DNA of 64,000 bases from Lumbricus rubellus (GCA_945859605.1 OX243820.1:31458617-31522616); one strand, 5' to 3'; counted from the stretch's first letter, positions 1 through 11,380 are shown. Notes: generated by a model from the letters alone, not told the origin. A program made the numbers and translations.

Positions 1-976
1 CACAGTCACTCGCTCTTCCAGCCGTTGGTACAGGTAAGCTGAACACCTGCTGACACCTGTTTATTGTTGCTGATGATTGTGTGCAGAGCTGTGCCGCTGT
101 AAGCCTTGTTCTGTTTTTTGTGCTGTCGAAGGATTTATTTGTCGGACATCTGTTGCTGGTTGTAAGCCACCGATGTTTTCGCTCGTTCGCTGCTGAAAAC
201 GAGTGTGGCTGGCTTTCTCATGTCTGATGATGTAAATGTCAATGTCATGCTGTTTCTAGGTGTACTTTTCTTCACGTTTCTCAGAATCGAATGCTGAATA
301 TTAATCTTTACCTTGTTAAATTGTTATTGTGTATTTATGTATGTATCGATGCAGGTGCCACTGCTCACTGCCATTGCTTGAAGCTTAGTCAGTGGTTGGT
401 TAGCGGCACTTAACAAATGTTTATAAAATTATAAATGATATTTATTACTTATCGTTTTTAGGTGTCTACGGGGTTCCGGTCGACCTGTGCGCACGAGCAA
501 TTTACCGAGCAATAAACGAATTTCTCGACTGGTCCGCATCATCGAAACGAACATTGAAATCCATCCATGTTGTCAACAAAGACCCTGGAACAACTGAGCT
601 TATCCAGGCAGTGTTCGAAGGACTTCGCCAGGTGGAACTGGATCAACGGATGAAGTCCAGACATAGTAGATCACCGAGTGGCGACCAGAGGTCATCGGAG
701 GAGACGTCTTCCAGGCAACCGTACTCCGAGAGGAAGCTGGTGAAATCGATCGATGGAAGGGACGCCACCCCGAATCGCGATCGTGTGCCTCGTAGGGTGA
801 TCGCCGAGCGGGGGAAGGACTGTGGGTCGCATTCGGGGTTCGAGGTCGATGAGTCGGAGGTCGTTGAACGGAGGAGAGTGGACAGCAGGAGAGGCACAGG
901 AACTGCTGGGACTATGACAGATGCCGTGTCGGCGAAGAAAGGCTTCCACCCGATCGTAGATTCGGACAGTGACTAA
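1..976 (+). CDS. Macro-domain gene A, 3' end only (last two coding exons)
   Basis: This is the 3' end of a gene whose upstream part lies outside the window. The first exon fragment is 1-33 (…ALPAVGTG), followed by a GTAAGC donor at 34. A 428-bp intron ends in TTTTTAG, and the last exon is 462-976, stopping at TAA. It encodes the end of a macro domain (GVYGVPVDLCARAIYRAI, then KSIHVVNKDPGTTELI) and a charged, Ser/Arg/Glu-rich, probably disordered tail ending DSDSD. The last exon is exactly as long (515 nt) as that of gene B at 21637-22151, and the proteins differ at about a dozen positions, mostly in the tail. Known of the family: macro domains bind ADP-ribose. By analogy with gene B this is a PARP14-like protein without a visible catalytic domain. 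The frame is intact, so the copy looks functional. Confidence 0.8.
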
Positions 977-1195
977 TTCTGAATTCTGAAAACTAATGAA
1001 GAGATGCCGTGTTTATATGAGACATTAAGGCCATCCATGTATTATGTACGCAAAATATCATATCTTCATTCTTCCTCGGTTGCAGCTTGTACATTTTGTG
1101 GAACCCCAATGGCCCACCCTCTGCTGTGCGTGCGTACGTACAAATAAGCTTCGCTACCCCATTGCAAAGTTGAGTAGCTAAGGTCGTATAATAGT

Positions 1196-1889
1196 GCTAA
1201 CAGCACAGACGTCGTATGTGCAAAAACCAAAACTTTTCAGGAAGTTGGAAAAACGTTTTTGCAAGATACATGTTCCTTTTTCATAAAAAGTGAGATAGCC
1301 AAAATGTTTATTTTGATTCAGCAAGTGATATTGTCAGTGTCTTTTATGCAGCAGCATAACGAAAAGACTTTAAAATGTAATTAAAGGTCATATACGACAT
1401 CTGTGCAGTAGATTATTTTTGACGGACAACCGCACGATCATCGTAATGTGCAAGAACAAGAGCATTTAAGACGACAGAACAAAACTATCTGTTACAAGCA
1501 TGTTGCTTTTCATACACAGTGGCGGCGGTAGGGGGCTAGGGGCTCAACCCCCCCTCCAAATGCACAAATGTCATTTGTGGCAGAAATTACTGCACAAATG
1601 TCGTATGTGACAGAATATACTGCACAGATGTCGTATGTGACAAAAACTACTGCACAAATGTCGTATATGCGGCAGACGTTACTGCACAAATGTCGTATAT
1701 GTGGCAGATACGACATTTGTGCCCTTATCATTGCAGATACGACATTCAGTTTCTGAACGATATCTTACTGCATATTCATCGTATGTACATACAACATTTG
1801 TGAGGCTGTGAAGAATAATTTTACGCATCGAATACCGTCAAAAAGTGATTTTCTGAAAAAAGTGTAGATACGACGTCTGTGCTGTTGGC
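1196..1889. mobile_element. Non-autonomous DNA transposon (MITE) with internal tandem repeats
   Basis: This 694-bp insertion is absent from the paralogous flank, where the sequence runs straight through near 22340. The ends are inverted: GCTAACAGCACAGACGTCGTAT at the left and the complement of ATACGACGTCTGTGCTGTTGGC at the right. Inside, about 1560-1800 carries several direct copies of CACAAATGTCGTATGTG spaced roughly 30 bp, then inverted copies (ATACGACATTTGTGC). A second motif, CAGTGGCGGCGGTAGGGGG near 1519, looks like one end of a hAT element nested inside. There is no transposase frame. The flanks resemble an imperfect 8-bp duplication (TCGTATA and TCGATATA), so the superfamily is uncertain. 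Confidence 0.65.
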
Positions 1890-2395
1890 CCTCGATATAG
1901 AACTTTTATTTATTGTGGACTACTATTTATTTTTAGGTGCGCATCATATCTGCTAGCTGTTAACTGTTATGGTTTACTGTTAAGATCTGAACTAATTATA
2001 ATGTAATTGAATACCATCGGACGACCATTGGATAACACAGAGTTATAAATAGGCTAATATGGATGTCATAATTAGAAATTAATTTATTTTGTGCTGGTCA
2101 AGATATGGCTGGATAATGTGGATATGACGTGTTCCTGGGATTTATTTTTGTCGAAAGACTTTCTTTGGATGAAATTTTATATCACGTGAAACACGCTTCT
2201 TCTGGACTCGAATAAAAGCGTTGAAATGTTATCATAGACTGGTGCGTGATGTTAGAGGAACTATCAAGTTAAGGTTTGGTGTTTAAAGTGATGCTAACCT
2301 GTGATTAAATTAAATTGTAAATTTGGTTATGGTTGAGTTATTTTACCCTGCTTACCCGTCCAAGTGTGTGTGATTCAATCAATTAGGCATACTTG

Positions 2396-2580
2396 TGGGG
2401 CGTGGTGGTGTAGTGGGTATGTTCGTTGCCTTGTAGCCGGAGGGTTGCAAGTTCGAATCCACCTCAATCCTCCTCGTGTGGACCCTGAGCAAGTCCTTCA
2501 CACGCAATTATTTATGCGATTTGGCGTGAAACTCAGATGCAGTGTCTGCGCTGCAGTCGGGAGTGCGTCTGAGTAGATAT
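2396..2580 (+). repeat. tRNA-derived SINE, family 1 (copy in A flank)
   Basis: The left part resembles a degenerate tRNA gene: an A-box-like GTGGTGTAGTGGGTATG near 2402 and a B box GCAAGTTCGAATCC at 2447-2460. It continues into a shared body (GACCCTGAGCAAGTCCTTCA). Matching copies lie at 22781 (the orthologous position in the B flank), 39581 and 61976. The cloverleaf is not conserved, so this is a SINE rather than a working tRNA. Confidence 0.65.
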
Positions 2581-5489
2581 ATATCTTGAGGGGATGCTAC
2601 TACAAGTGCACATTCATTGTAAAAATATTTTGTAAATGATCAGTATTGTACAGGCATTTATCTTTCAGTCCAACCTTGCGTATGTTGTCATGAGCTTGTC
2701 GCGCTTTCCGGTGTGCTGCACTCTTTCTTTTCTCAATGATCTTCCATGAACAATGCTAACTACTTTAAAAGGAGTAGAAATGATACTCTGCATAAAATAC
2801 TGAGACTTTTTTTATTTAGGACTTTTTTATTTTCACAAGATTATTAATTGTTGATTGCCTAGAACAATATGAGATTTGCTAACTTTTATTATTATTTGTC
2901 CACCAGTGTTATGGATAATTGTTTGAAAAGTATACAAACGCTGTAGTCTAGTTCTTTGAGGTTGGTTTAGTTTGTACTGATATCAGGTATATAACTGTAG
3001 CATTAGCTGCGTAAAACTGTGGGTGAGAGTACTAGGTACTTTACTGTTGTAGTGTTGTTTGACTCTAGTATTGGATACTTTTATGAAGCACTTGATTGTT
3101 GTTTTTTTAGGAGTATAAATCATACTCTGTATAAAATAATAAGACTTTTCTTATCGAGGAATTTTTTTATTTCACAGGATTATTAGTCATTTATTGCAGT
3201 GAGAATTGCTAACTTTTAGTATTTTTGTCCACCTGTGTAATTGATACTTGATTGAAAAGTATGCAAACATTGTAGCATACTAATTCTTTGCGGTTGATTT
3301 AGCATTTTAGCTGGTACTGATGATATCGGGTATATATAACTTTAGCATTAGCTGGAGGATAACAGTACTAGGTACTTGACTGATGTAGCATTGTTTGGCT
3401 TTAGTATTGGGTACTTTTAATAAGTACCGGTACATTGATTTGATATCTCATGAGTTGCTTATTTTAGTATTTTTTCCATCGGAAATAATAAATGTTTAAT
3501 TTATTTTTATTCATCAGTGTACTTTTTAAATTGTAATTTAATTAAATTGCTAGTTCATTCTTCCATTCACTCGTTCATTCATTCATCCATTCACTCATCA
3601 ATTCATTCACTCATTCATCCATTCACTCATTCATCCATTCACTCATTCATTTACCTATAAATTGATTCTTCCTTGCTGATGAATTGTCTTTGCTTTAACC
3701 GATAGGCCTACTTGTTCGGATTCGATTAATTGTTGAATCGTAAATAGATATTGTGGAATGGATTTGAGATTAATAAATGGAAAATCAATTAAATGATTCG
3801 TATTTCTAATCTATTTTACGTTATGGTCCACACACACGGCTCAATTCAAGCAAGCTTGCCTACATGTATGAATATACTCAATGTTACTCATCAATCAATT
3901 ATAATTTATATAGCACCCCTTCAGGATCCCTACTCGGATGCACCTCTGACCCAAATTCGTGGGACTTCGTTTCTACCTGAAAATCTTATTTTTCTATACT
4001 GGTAGAGTGACCTAACTTGCGGTTTTGACCCACTTGGACCAGCTGCATGTAAAATTCTCTTCATGCTATATTCAATTTTAAATTTAGCCTAACCTACATT
4101 TGAGTCACGCAAGCTTAGGCCTACGCATCAGCGTATTCAAGCGTAAAATAGCCACTGGCAAAATCAATATAGGCCTACAGTTGAACACCAAGAATACTTC
4201 TGATGTATTTCACGCATGCATTTAGGGCTATATATTTACGAATGTCTAGGTAGGCTCCTTCGTATGTATGAATTATATGCATTTGGATATTTGTATCAAA
4301 TGTAGCGTGCAGCTGTTGCCACCTGCAATATTGTAGGCTATCTGCTGGTGGCAAGCGTGCATCATACACGCCCCATTGAAGTCGTTTATTGAGCGTGCAG
4401 CGTGTTCACATGATTGTAGCGGTTAACATCTGATGCTATTTTTCGTCAGAGAAAGATGCTATGCGTGGTTTTCATCTAGAACGAGGCAGTGGGATGGTTT
4501 CGATGAAAATATCTGCTTTCAGGTAAAGTACCTAAATGCAAACTATGTAGACTTAGGCATATGCCGGATTATTTATTGCCGGTACCTGGTATGGTCTATT
4601 AAGCATAAGGTGTCTAATTCTGTTAATAAAAATGTACATTTAGGCCCAGTGTGATAATTGTGGAAAAATAACTAGGGGTGGGTGGGTTGGACTATGATTC
4701 ACTTGGAATTGTCGTGTGAAAAACAGACTTTACTAAAAAAGACTGCATGGGGGCTTGAACTCCCACCCCCGACAATTCTCACCCTGGTAGGCCTATAGGC
4801 CTATGCTGGTGTCCCTGCATGACTGGTTCAGAAATCAAGACTAAACGCTAGTCAGGATGTCTATTCTTCAACCAATAGCCTATTGCTTTCATCGCCCATC
4901 TGTTAAATGCATAGTAAGCATACGCTTACATTTATTATTATGCTTTTGCATGTCACCCTCATAATTATGCCGAGCAGCAAAGACTAAGAAAAATGAAGTC
5001 GCTGGCACTTTAATCTCGTGACTGATTCAGAGCTAGTTCAAGGGACTATAGTTTGCTCTTCTCAATAGGCCTAATATCCTCTATAGGCTATTCTGTAGGC
5101 TAAAGCTGTAGAAAGATTGAACATGAGCAAGCTTCTAATTATAAAGTTCTACATATTATAGATGGGGGATCATAGGAGAGTAGCCTAATAGCCTAATGAA
5201 GTGCTCCTTTGCATACAAAAACTCGCGCGTCGCTAAACGTAGTGTAGTGTTTTGCTTTTAGAATAGATGCGCCAACGCAGCCCTCGAAAGCCCTTCAAAA
5301 CCGGCATCTTACATTACATATACATGTATAGGCTAGGGCCTACAGCATAATCACGCAGGCTTAGGCCTATAGGCCTAGCCTACGTTGAAACTGGAAAAGA
5401 GAAGAGCAGAGGATGTGACATCGATTGATACGCACAACACCAGCACAGTAGGCTACTCGTCAAGATCAATAAAAGCAGGCCTACACCAC

Positions 5490-5560
5490 ATATGAGGTTG
5501 GCCTATATTTGCCACATAAGATATTATCTTATGTGGCAAATATATAGGCCAACCTCATAT
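5490..5560. repeat. Long near-perfect inverted repeat (hairpin)
   Basis: The left arm 5490-5523 and the right arm 5525-5560 are reverse complements apart from an extra TA in the right arm, with a one-base centre. The B flank (about 25530-25570) has only one arm in the same context, so the palindrome arose in copy A after the duplication. Confidence 0.85.
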
Positions 5561-6208
5561 AGACAACGACGTGGGGGCCTGCCTTAGCTGTCTACACTGA
5601 CAGAAGGAGAGAGACATACATATAGTTACAGACAGACAGACATACAGACAGACATACAGACAGACAGACGGACAGACAGACAGGTACAGAAACAGAGACA
5701 GACAGACATAGGCCTACTCATAGGCCTACTGCGCCATGCACAAAATCACACAGAGATGCAGACTTAGGCCTATGCCTACAGAGCAACCAAAAACAGACAC
5801 ATCCTTTTAATGTCATCGTAATAAACTTGTAGGCCTATGCCTACATTATTTTCTTCTAGCCGCACAGGCGTCTTGTCAAAGTATTGTAATGCTTCTATAA
5901 ATTTATAAAGCTCCTTTCTCATCACATTGCACAGAACCTGATCGAGAGTCGCTCCCAGTAGCCTACGAAAGACCCAGAAAAGAAGGTAGGCCCTATGCCT
6001 AATTTTGAGACAGCGAAAAGATTTCTTTCGGGTTCCATGCAGTTATAGGCTAGTAACGGAGAACACGTCCTGCACTTCCAAAGGGCAGGACCAATATGCT
6101 TTCAACAACGTCTGCCTATTTCCGGTTTGACACTAAGTACTTGTAGCTTAATTGAGGCTAATTCTGATACGCACACTGTTTCGCAATGCTTGAGGTGGGG
6201 GGGGGGGG

Positions 6209-6330
6209 GCGGTAGTGCATTGGATAACACACTGGCATAGAGATAAGCGGACTCGAGTTCGATTCCCGAAGCCCCGTAGGATAGACAAACGCAATAATTA
6301 TTGTTTGTGACAGAGGCGGTTATTGAGAAT
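6209..6330 (+). repeat. tRNA-derived SINE, family 2 (A flank)
   Basis: The sequence GCGGTAGTGCATTGGATAAC resembles a tRNA 5' half with A box, and GAGTTCGATTCC at 6255-6266 is a B box followed by GAAGCCCC. A G run of variable length precedes it. The same element sits at 26193 in the B flank with a shorter G run, so it predates the A/B duplication. Confidence 0.6.
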
Positions 6331-6381
6331 AAATTAGTAGGCCACTATATTTTAAGAAACCTTTAGAATTAGGCCTATTAT

Positions 6382-6740
6382 CATAGGCGTAGGAGACGGG
6401 GGTCCAGGGGGGCAAATGCCCCCCCAAATTTCGGGCAAATCTGATTTTTCGGGCAAGCAGACCCAAAAAAAAATTAACATTTTTTACTTTTTTAATTTTT
6501 CCGGGTCATCTTGCCCGAAAAATCAGACTTGCCCGAACAAAAAAAGGTCATCAGACCTTTCGGGCAGAAAGTAACGGGAAATTTCAGAAGATTTCGGCCG
6601 GATGACTAAAAAAAGTCGTAAGAATTTTCGGGCAAACGCAACGGAAATTTTTCTTAAGATTTCGGCCGGACGAAAAAAAAAATTTCGGGCAAAAGTCTCA
6701 TTTTTGCCCCCCCAACGCTGAAATGTCCCCTACGCCTATG
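6382..6740. mobile_element. hAT-type MITE, 359 bp, with 8-bp target duplication
   Basis: The ends are inverted repeats (CATAGGCGTAGGAGAC at the left, GTCCCCTACGCCTATG at the right). Perfect 8-bp duplications CCTATTAT flank it at 6374-6381 and 6741-6748. The interior is built from repeats of TTTCGGGCAA with poly-A/T stretches and has no coding capacity. The B flank lacks the element near 26352, so it inserted after the duplication or was lost from B. Confidence 0.85.
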
Positions 6741-7814
6741 CCTATTATAGTCTGCTAACTCCTCGCCTGACTCTTCGAATCTTCCCCGCCTATCGATGTT
6801 GTTTTGATTGAGCGCCTGTGTAGGCCTATAATAAGCTGGTTTCCGCGACTATACTTTTGTCAGTACCATAGAAGTTCCGAGTTTACAAATTGCGATTATG
6901 CAATAATGAGCTTGTAATTTTTGACGTTTTTGTAGGTAGGCCTATTATTTAGTCAGCATTGCTGCATTTCCTATCACAATTTAGAATTTTTTTTATTTTC
7001 TTGCAATGGTCTACTATGCAAAATGAAATAAATAATTTACAGAATAACTAAAGATTTACAGTAGGCTACGCGTAGCAAAACATGTCTTGCACGAGATCGC
7101 GTTTCGCAAATTTCCTAGGCATCGCGCAATGATAATAGACCTAGGCCTACATGATGTAGGCTATGTCTAGATGGAGTTTTTAATAATAATTATTATAGAC
7201 CTAAGCTTAGATCAAGTTAGCAATCAAACTTATTTGTCTGGTTCAGGTTCAGCGCCAATGATTGGGTTTTCTTTGAAGTGGCTTTTGATGCAATATCTTC
7301 TTTTCTCTAAAATTTATTTCGGAAGATTACAGTAACTGTTAGCCTTGGGCCCACTAGTCTACGGCCACAGTAGCAGAGTTTCGTTTTGTATTCTGCGTAG
7401 TCTGGTAAATCATAAATGTTTTATCTAAAGTGTTGAGAGTATGACCCCCGTTAAAAAGTGTTTAGCGCATTATTTATATTTATGATAGGCCTAATATCCT
7501 CTGACTATGATATAACAACTTTTAATCTTGCATTATTGCATGCATGTAGGCCTAGGCATATACAATTGGCTAAAGGCAATAGAATTTTTGGCCTGAGAGA
7601 AAAACAGAGAGATATAGGCTACACATAAATAGAGACAGACAGACAGACAGACAGCGACAGACAGACAGATACAGAGACACAAAGAAAGGAAGGAGAGCGG
7701 GAGGCGGTCGAGAATGACAGAGATAAAAGGAGTGACTGAGAGAAGCAAAGGAGAAACTGGTGAATAAAGGTTGATAAAAAAGTTGAGTGAAAAAGTAATG
7801 TAAGAGAACACAGA

Positions 7815-8180
7815 GAATGAGGAGCAGGAGAAGGAGGAGGAGGAAAAGGAGGAGGAGGAAAAAGAGAAGGAAGAGAAGGAAGAGGAGGAAAAGGAGGAGG
7901 AGAAGGAGGAGATGGAGGATGAGGAGGGCTAGAAGAAGAAGGAGAAGGAGGCGGAGGCGGAGGAGGAGAAGCAGGAGGAGGAGAAGAAGGAGGAGGAGAA
8001 GAAAGAGAGAAGGAGGAGAAGCAGGAGGAGAAGAAAGAAGAAGAGAAGAAGCGATGATCGAGGATGAGGATGAGGAGAAGCGACGATAGAGGAGGAAAAG
8101 CAGGAGGAGCAGGAGCAGGAGCAGTAGCAGAAGAAGAAGAAGAAAGATATGGAAGAGGATGAGGAGGAGCAGCAGATGGA
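7815..8180. repeat. Purine-strand tract (GGA/GAA)n
   Basis: This is about 365 bp of almost pure AG on the plus strand (GGAGGAGGAAAAGGAGG and variants). It creates spurious poly-Arg/Glu and poly-Leu/Ser open frames on the two strands. The B flank has a similar tract (27415-27481 and 29140-29470), split by a transposon at 27482. An ACAG microsatellite lies just upstream (7630-7670). Confidence 0.9.
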
Positions 8181-8282
8181 AATGAACAGACATACGTGAA
8201 AGAAGGACGATATTCTACACGAGTCTACCGGAGAGAAGAAATCTCCACTGTAGCAGCAGTTAGTGTGTGGTACATTCGAGTA

Positions 8283-8382
8283 TATGTACGTAGTATGTAT
8301 GTATGTATGTATGTATGTATGTATGTATGTATGTATGTATGTATGTATGTATGTATGTATGTATGTATGTATGTATGTATGT
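8283..8382. repeat. (TATG)n microsatellite at the end of the A/B homology
   Basis: An uninterrupted TATG array is followed by GTTTTTTGCATGAAT, the same sequence that follows the much longer arrays ending at 30473 and 55110. Similarity to the B flank ends within about 25 bp after it. Confidence 0.9.
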
Positions 8383-8522
8383 TTTTTGCATGAATCTATA
8401 TAAATAAAAATGAAACTTTCCAATAGTTCGGAACATGATCACGCCGAAAGTGACGCAAGGATTGTTTTGAAACTTTTACAACACCTTCCATTCCAATAGA
8501 ACAGTGATCAATTATGCTTTTT

Positions 8523-8722
8523 NNNNNNNNNNNNNNNNNNNNNNNNNNNNNNNNNNNNNNNNNNNNNNNNNNNNNNNNNNNNNNNNNNNNNNNNNNNNNN
8601 NNNNNNNNNNNNNNNNNNNNNNNNNNNNNNNNNNNNNNNNNNNNNNNNNNNNNNNNNNNNNNNNNNNNNNNNNNNNNNNNNNNNNNNNNNNNNNNNNNNN
8701 NNNNNNNNNNNNNNNNNNNNNN
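8523..8722. other. Assembly gap (200 N)
   Basis: Exactly 200 undetermined bases, a typical fixed-size scaffold gap, so the true distance is unknown. Open frames running across it are meaningless. Confidence 0.98.
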
Positions 8723-9828
8723 GATCGCACTTGGAGTGCTTCTGAAAGGCTTATGCTGAGAGAAGCGCTTAAATACAATATTCAGGATGATCAATTTCGG
8801 TTTAGCTTTCTGGAGACTGAATCCGATTAGGAGGGCGGAAGTGCTGACATAATGTGTCAACAGATGGCGTCCCGAAGAACAAGGCAACTACACGACAGGG
8901 TGGGCTAATAAAAAAGTAATTATGCCTTTAAGCATGCAAAAAGTTATTTGAAAATTCTTATTTTTGGCCACGACATTGGCCAAAAACAATCTTCAGTTCA
9001 TCTCGTTTGCTGCGCGTGACTCGATAATGGCGACCGAATAGTGGAAGACCGGAGTTCTTTTCATCTAGCGCCACCTACTGGTCTTCTGTTGACTCGATCG
9101 CACGCTTCTTTTAGTCATAGGTCATTGCAATAACATACTCTTCCAATGCTAAGCTAATGCGCTGCGTTATTCTTGCGTGGTTTCTTAGTGCAGGCATAAG
9201 CATACTGATAGCGATCGTCGGTCGGCTTGGTAGCACTAGCACATTCGGTCGTGTATAAGACGGGTCATCGCCAGGTCGATGACCCGAACGGAATAATAGG
9301 CCTACAGTAACACTGTCATCGGTTGCGGTCTGTCGACCAGAATGTTCAATAAGGAATATTATATTCATCACTTGTTCACATATTCCAAACCTACAACAAC
9401 ATAAGTTAACAAAAATAATTATATTGGGCAACAGAATTACTGGATTAAGCTTAATATGAAAACATGAAAATATGCAACCTGATGCCTGAACGTGGTTATA
9501 AGCCCAAGTCTTTGAAAGGCTGTCATGCGTAAATAAACAGCAAATTCTAGCATGGATTATAAGCTAGACCTATAGCGCTAGGCCTAGGAAACAGGGAGAA
9601 GACAACAAAACTTATTAGGCTACTTATTACCACAAGGGACGGCGATGCTATCAGCGCAGCAGCATAGATATAATCATAAACACGTATGTTCAAAACTAGC
9701 CTACATTCCGAGACAATGGATCTAATGGTCCAACGAAACACAGAAAGTCAGGTTTGAAATGAGCATAGGCGTACGAGGCGTTGTACTCCTATGGAAATGA
9801 GCAATGACCTCATTGTGTAGGCCTACAC
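8723..9828. other. Intergenic, no gene recognised
   Basis: A short open stretch at 8723-8830 follows the gap but has no recognisable similarity and no clear splice sites. Around 9060 there is GCGCCACCTACTGG, a phrase common in dispersed repeats. TAGGCCTA-like words occur near 9298 and 9580. Nothing else is supported. Confidence 0.5.
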
Positions 9829-10636
9829 CAGTGGTTCCCAACCTGTGTGCCGCGGCACACTAGTGTGCCGCGAGAACTTAGCAAGTGTGCCGCGGGAAAA
9901 ATTCTAATATGTTATCAAAATTAACTGATAATGATTCCTAATGATACTTAGTTCAATCTGGATCTCAGAAAGTAGCTGTGGACTATGGAGATTCTCTATA
10001 ACATATAGTCTGCTTAATCTGCAACACAACTTTGCCGAATGAGGCACTTGTTCCTATAGTAAATTAAAATTACCCTTGGAAGCTAAATATCCAGCTGTAA
10101 ACGATAAACCGAAATAATATTTTGAGAATATTGCGGCACAGCAAAATAAGCAATAAAAAAACTTACGAACTACATGAATATTGTCAGAAAAGAGATCGTT
10201 TGCAAGCTAAAAAGTCGCCCAGTTATTGGCAAAACGCAAGAAGGCACATAGAAAAACCGAGTCTGTCATCACGCCAGCATTAGCAATCATCGTTGAAACT
10301 ATGCTTTATGCTGCTGAAAAAGTTTCATGGTCAAATAACACGATTGCACGTAGAATCGAAGACAAAATAATCGGATTTAAATTTGCCTTAGAAGAACAAG
10401 TTACATGAAAAACTGGCTAGACTAGAGTGACTTGAGTAGAATTACTAGACTCACCAGAGTAGGCCTATAAGCCTACTATTAGACAATAAGGATATTAAAA
10501 TTAGAATATTAGGCTATTACATAACAGTGACAAATAGATTTATAAAAATTAGTAGGCCTACTTATTGTTAAGTGTGCCGCAAAATTTTTCATTCTTTCTT
10601 ACTGTGCCGCAAGTCCAAAAAGGTTGGGAATCACTG
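9829..10636. mobile_element. hAT-type non-autonomous transposon, 808 bp
   Basis: The left end CAGTGGTTCCCAACCTGTGTG and the right end AGGTTGGGAATCACTG are inverted repeats. Perfect 8-bp target duplications GCCTACAC lie at 9821-9828 and 10637-10644. GTGTGCCGC repeats occur near both ends as likely subterminal repeats. CAG…CTG ends with 8-bp duplications are diagnostic of the hAT superfamily. No transposase domain is visible inside. Confidence 0.9.
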
Positions 10637-11103
10637 GCCTACACACTGACAACAGGCAGCTAACTGTAGAGGCTCAACCCCAAACATTGGAAAACAAACT
10701 CTTGAGACATCTCCTGCTCGGCGTTTCGTTCTTCGGCCGCTCGTTCGTATCCCGACCTCTGGGCCATACAGTCATGTCTCCGTCTATGACAGATAAGCGT
10801 TTCTTCACTTTTCTGAAGGCATTTTTCATTGGGCTTCGAGACCTGGATGTGTAGGAACTAGGAACTAGGAAGCCCATTAAGAAATCTGCACATTTTAATT
10901 TTTAATAATAATAATAATGCAGATTATAAATATCAGACTACAAAGAATAAATTTAATTGTTCCATCTGTTTCAAATACCTACATTGTACCATTGCGATGG
11001 GTCACTGGACGACTTGAACAGCGTTCGGTAATTCCTCATGAATGTGCACATATCCCCGTAGCGAAGCTACACGAGTACAAATCGAACCGAACATTGTAAA
11101 ATT

Positions 11104-11380
11104 CATTCATTATATGCATTTATATAGCGCCTCTTCAAGGGGGCTACTCAGAGGCGCTCACAACCTCAGCGAGGCTAAATAAAACTGTCTTAGCTAATTA
11201 GGACGAGCGAGAAAAGTCTGAGAAAGATTTTTAGAAAGAGAGCGGAGCATCAGAGGAAGACCATTCCATGATTGTAGAGGGTCCTGCAGAGTGGAAGTAG
11301 GCTACGAGCAAAAGGGACCGAAAGCAAGGTTTGTTCAGCCGAACGAAGGGAGCGGAAATGTCGAGAACTAAAATATATAA
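11104..11380 (+). repeat. TATAGCGC-type dispersed repeat
   Basis: It begins TTTATATAGCGCCTCTTCAA and continues with CTACTCAGAGGCGCTCACAA. Related pieces occur at 3900, 16800, 20384, 20545, 24345, 36560 and 61190. It carries no open frame of its own. It lies beside LINE sequence in opposite orientation and may be a SINE or a LINE-derived tail. Confidence 0.5.

Larger units (their letters stand above)
977..8405. repeat. 3' flank of gene A, paralogous to 22152-30480
   Basis: No convincing protein gene is seen in this stretch. It aligns in order with the flank of gene B (22152-30480), interrupted by insertions found in only one copy, so the duplicated unit includes the gene and more than 7 kb downstream. 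It holds a MITE (1196-1889), two tRNA-derived SINEs (2396, 6209), a second MITE (6382-6740), an inverted repeat (5490-5560), ACAG tracts (about 5625-5705 and 7630-7670), a purine tract and a (TATG)n tract. TAGGCCTA octamers are dense between 4.8 and 7.6 kb. An AATAAA at 2211-2216 could be a poly(A) signal for gene A; the equivalent place in the B flank is deleted. Confidence 0.75.

Noticed and set aside
2396..2470. Functional tRNA gene
   Set aside because: A and B box-like sequences are present, but stems do not pair properly and the sequence recurs with a non-tRNA body at four places, so it is a SINE.
7570..8193. 207-residue poly-Leu/Ser frame and poly-Arg frames
   Set aside because: Translations of the purine tract, with no start context, splice signals or conservation. 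The same holds for 27051-27503 and 29043-29560.
8396..8887. Open frames running across the N gap
   Set aside because: N codons are not evidence of coding sequence.
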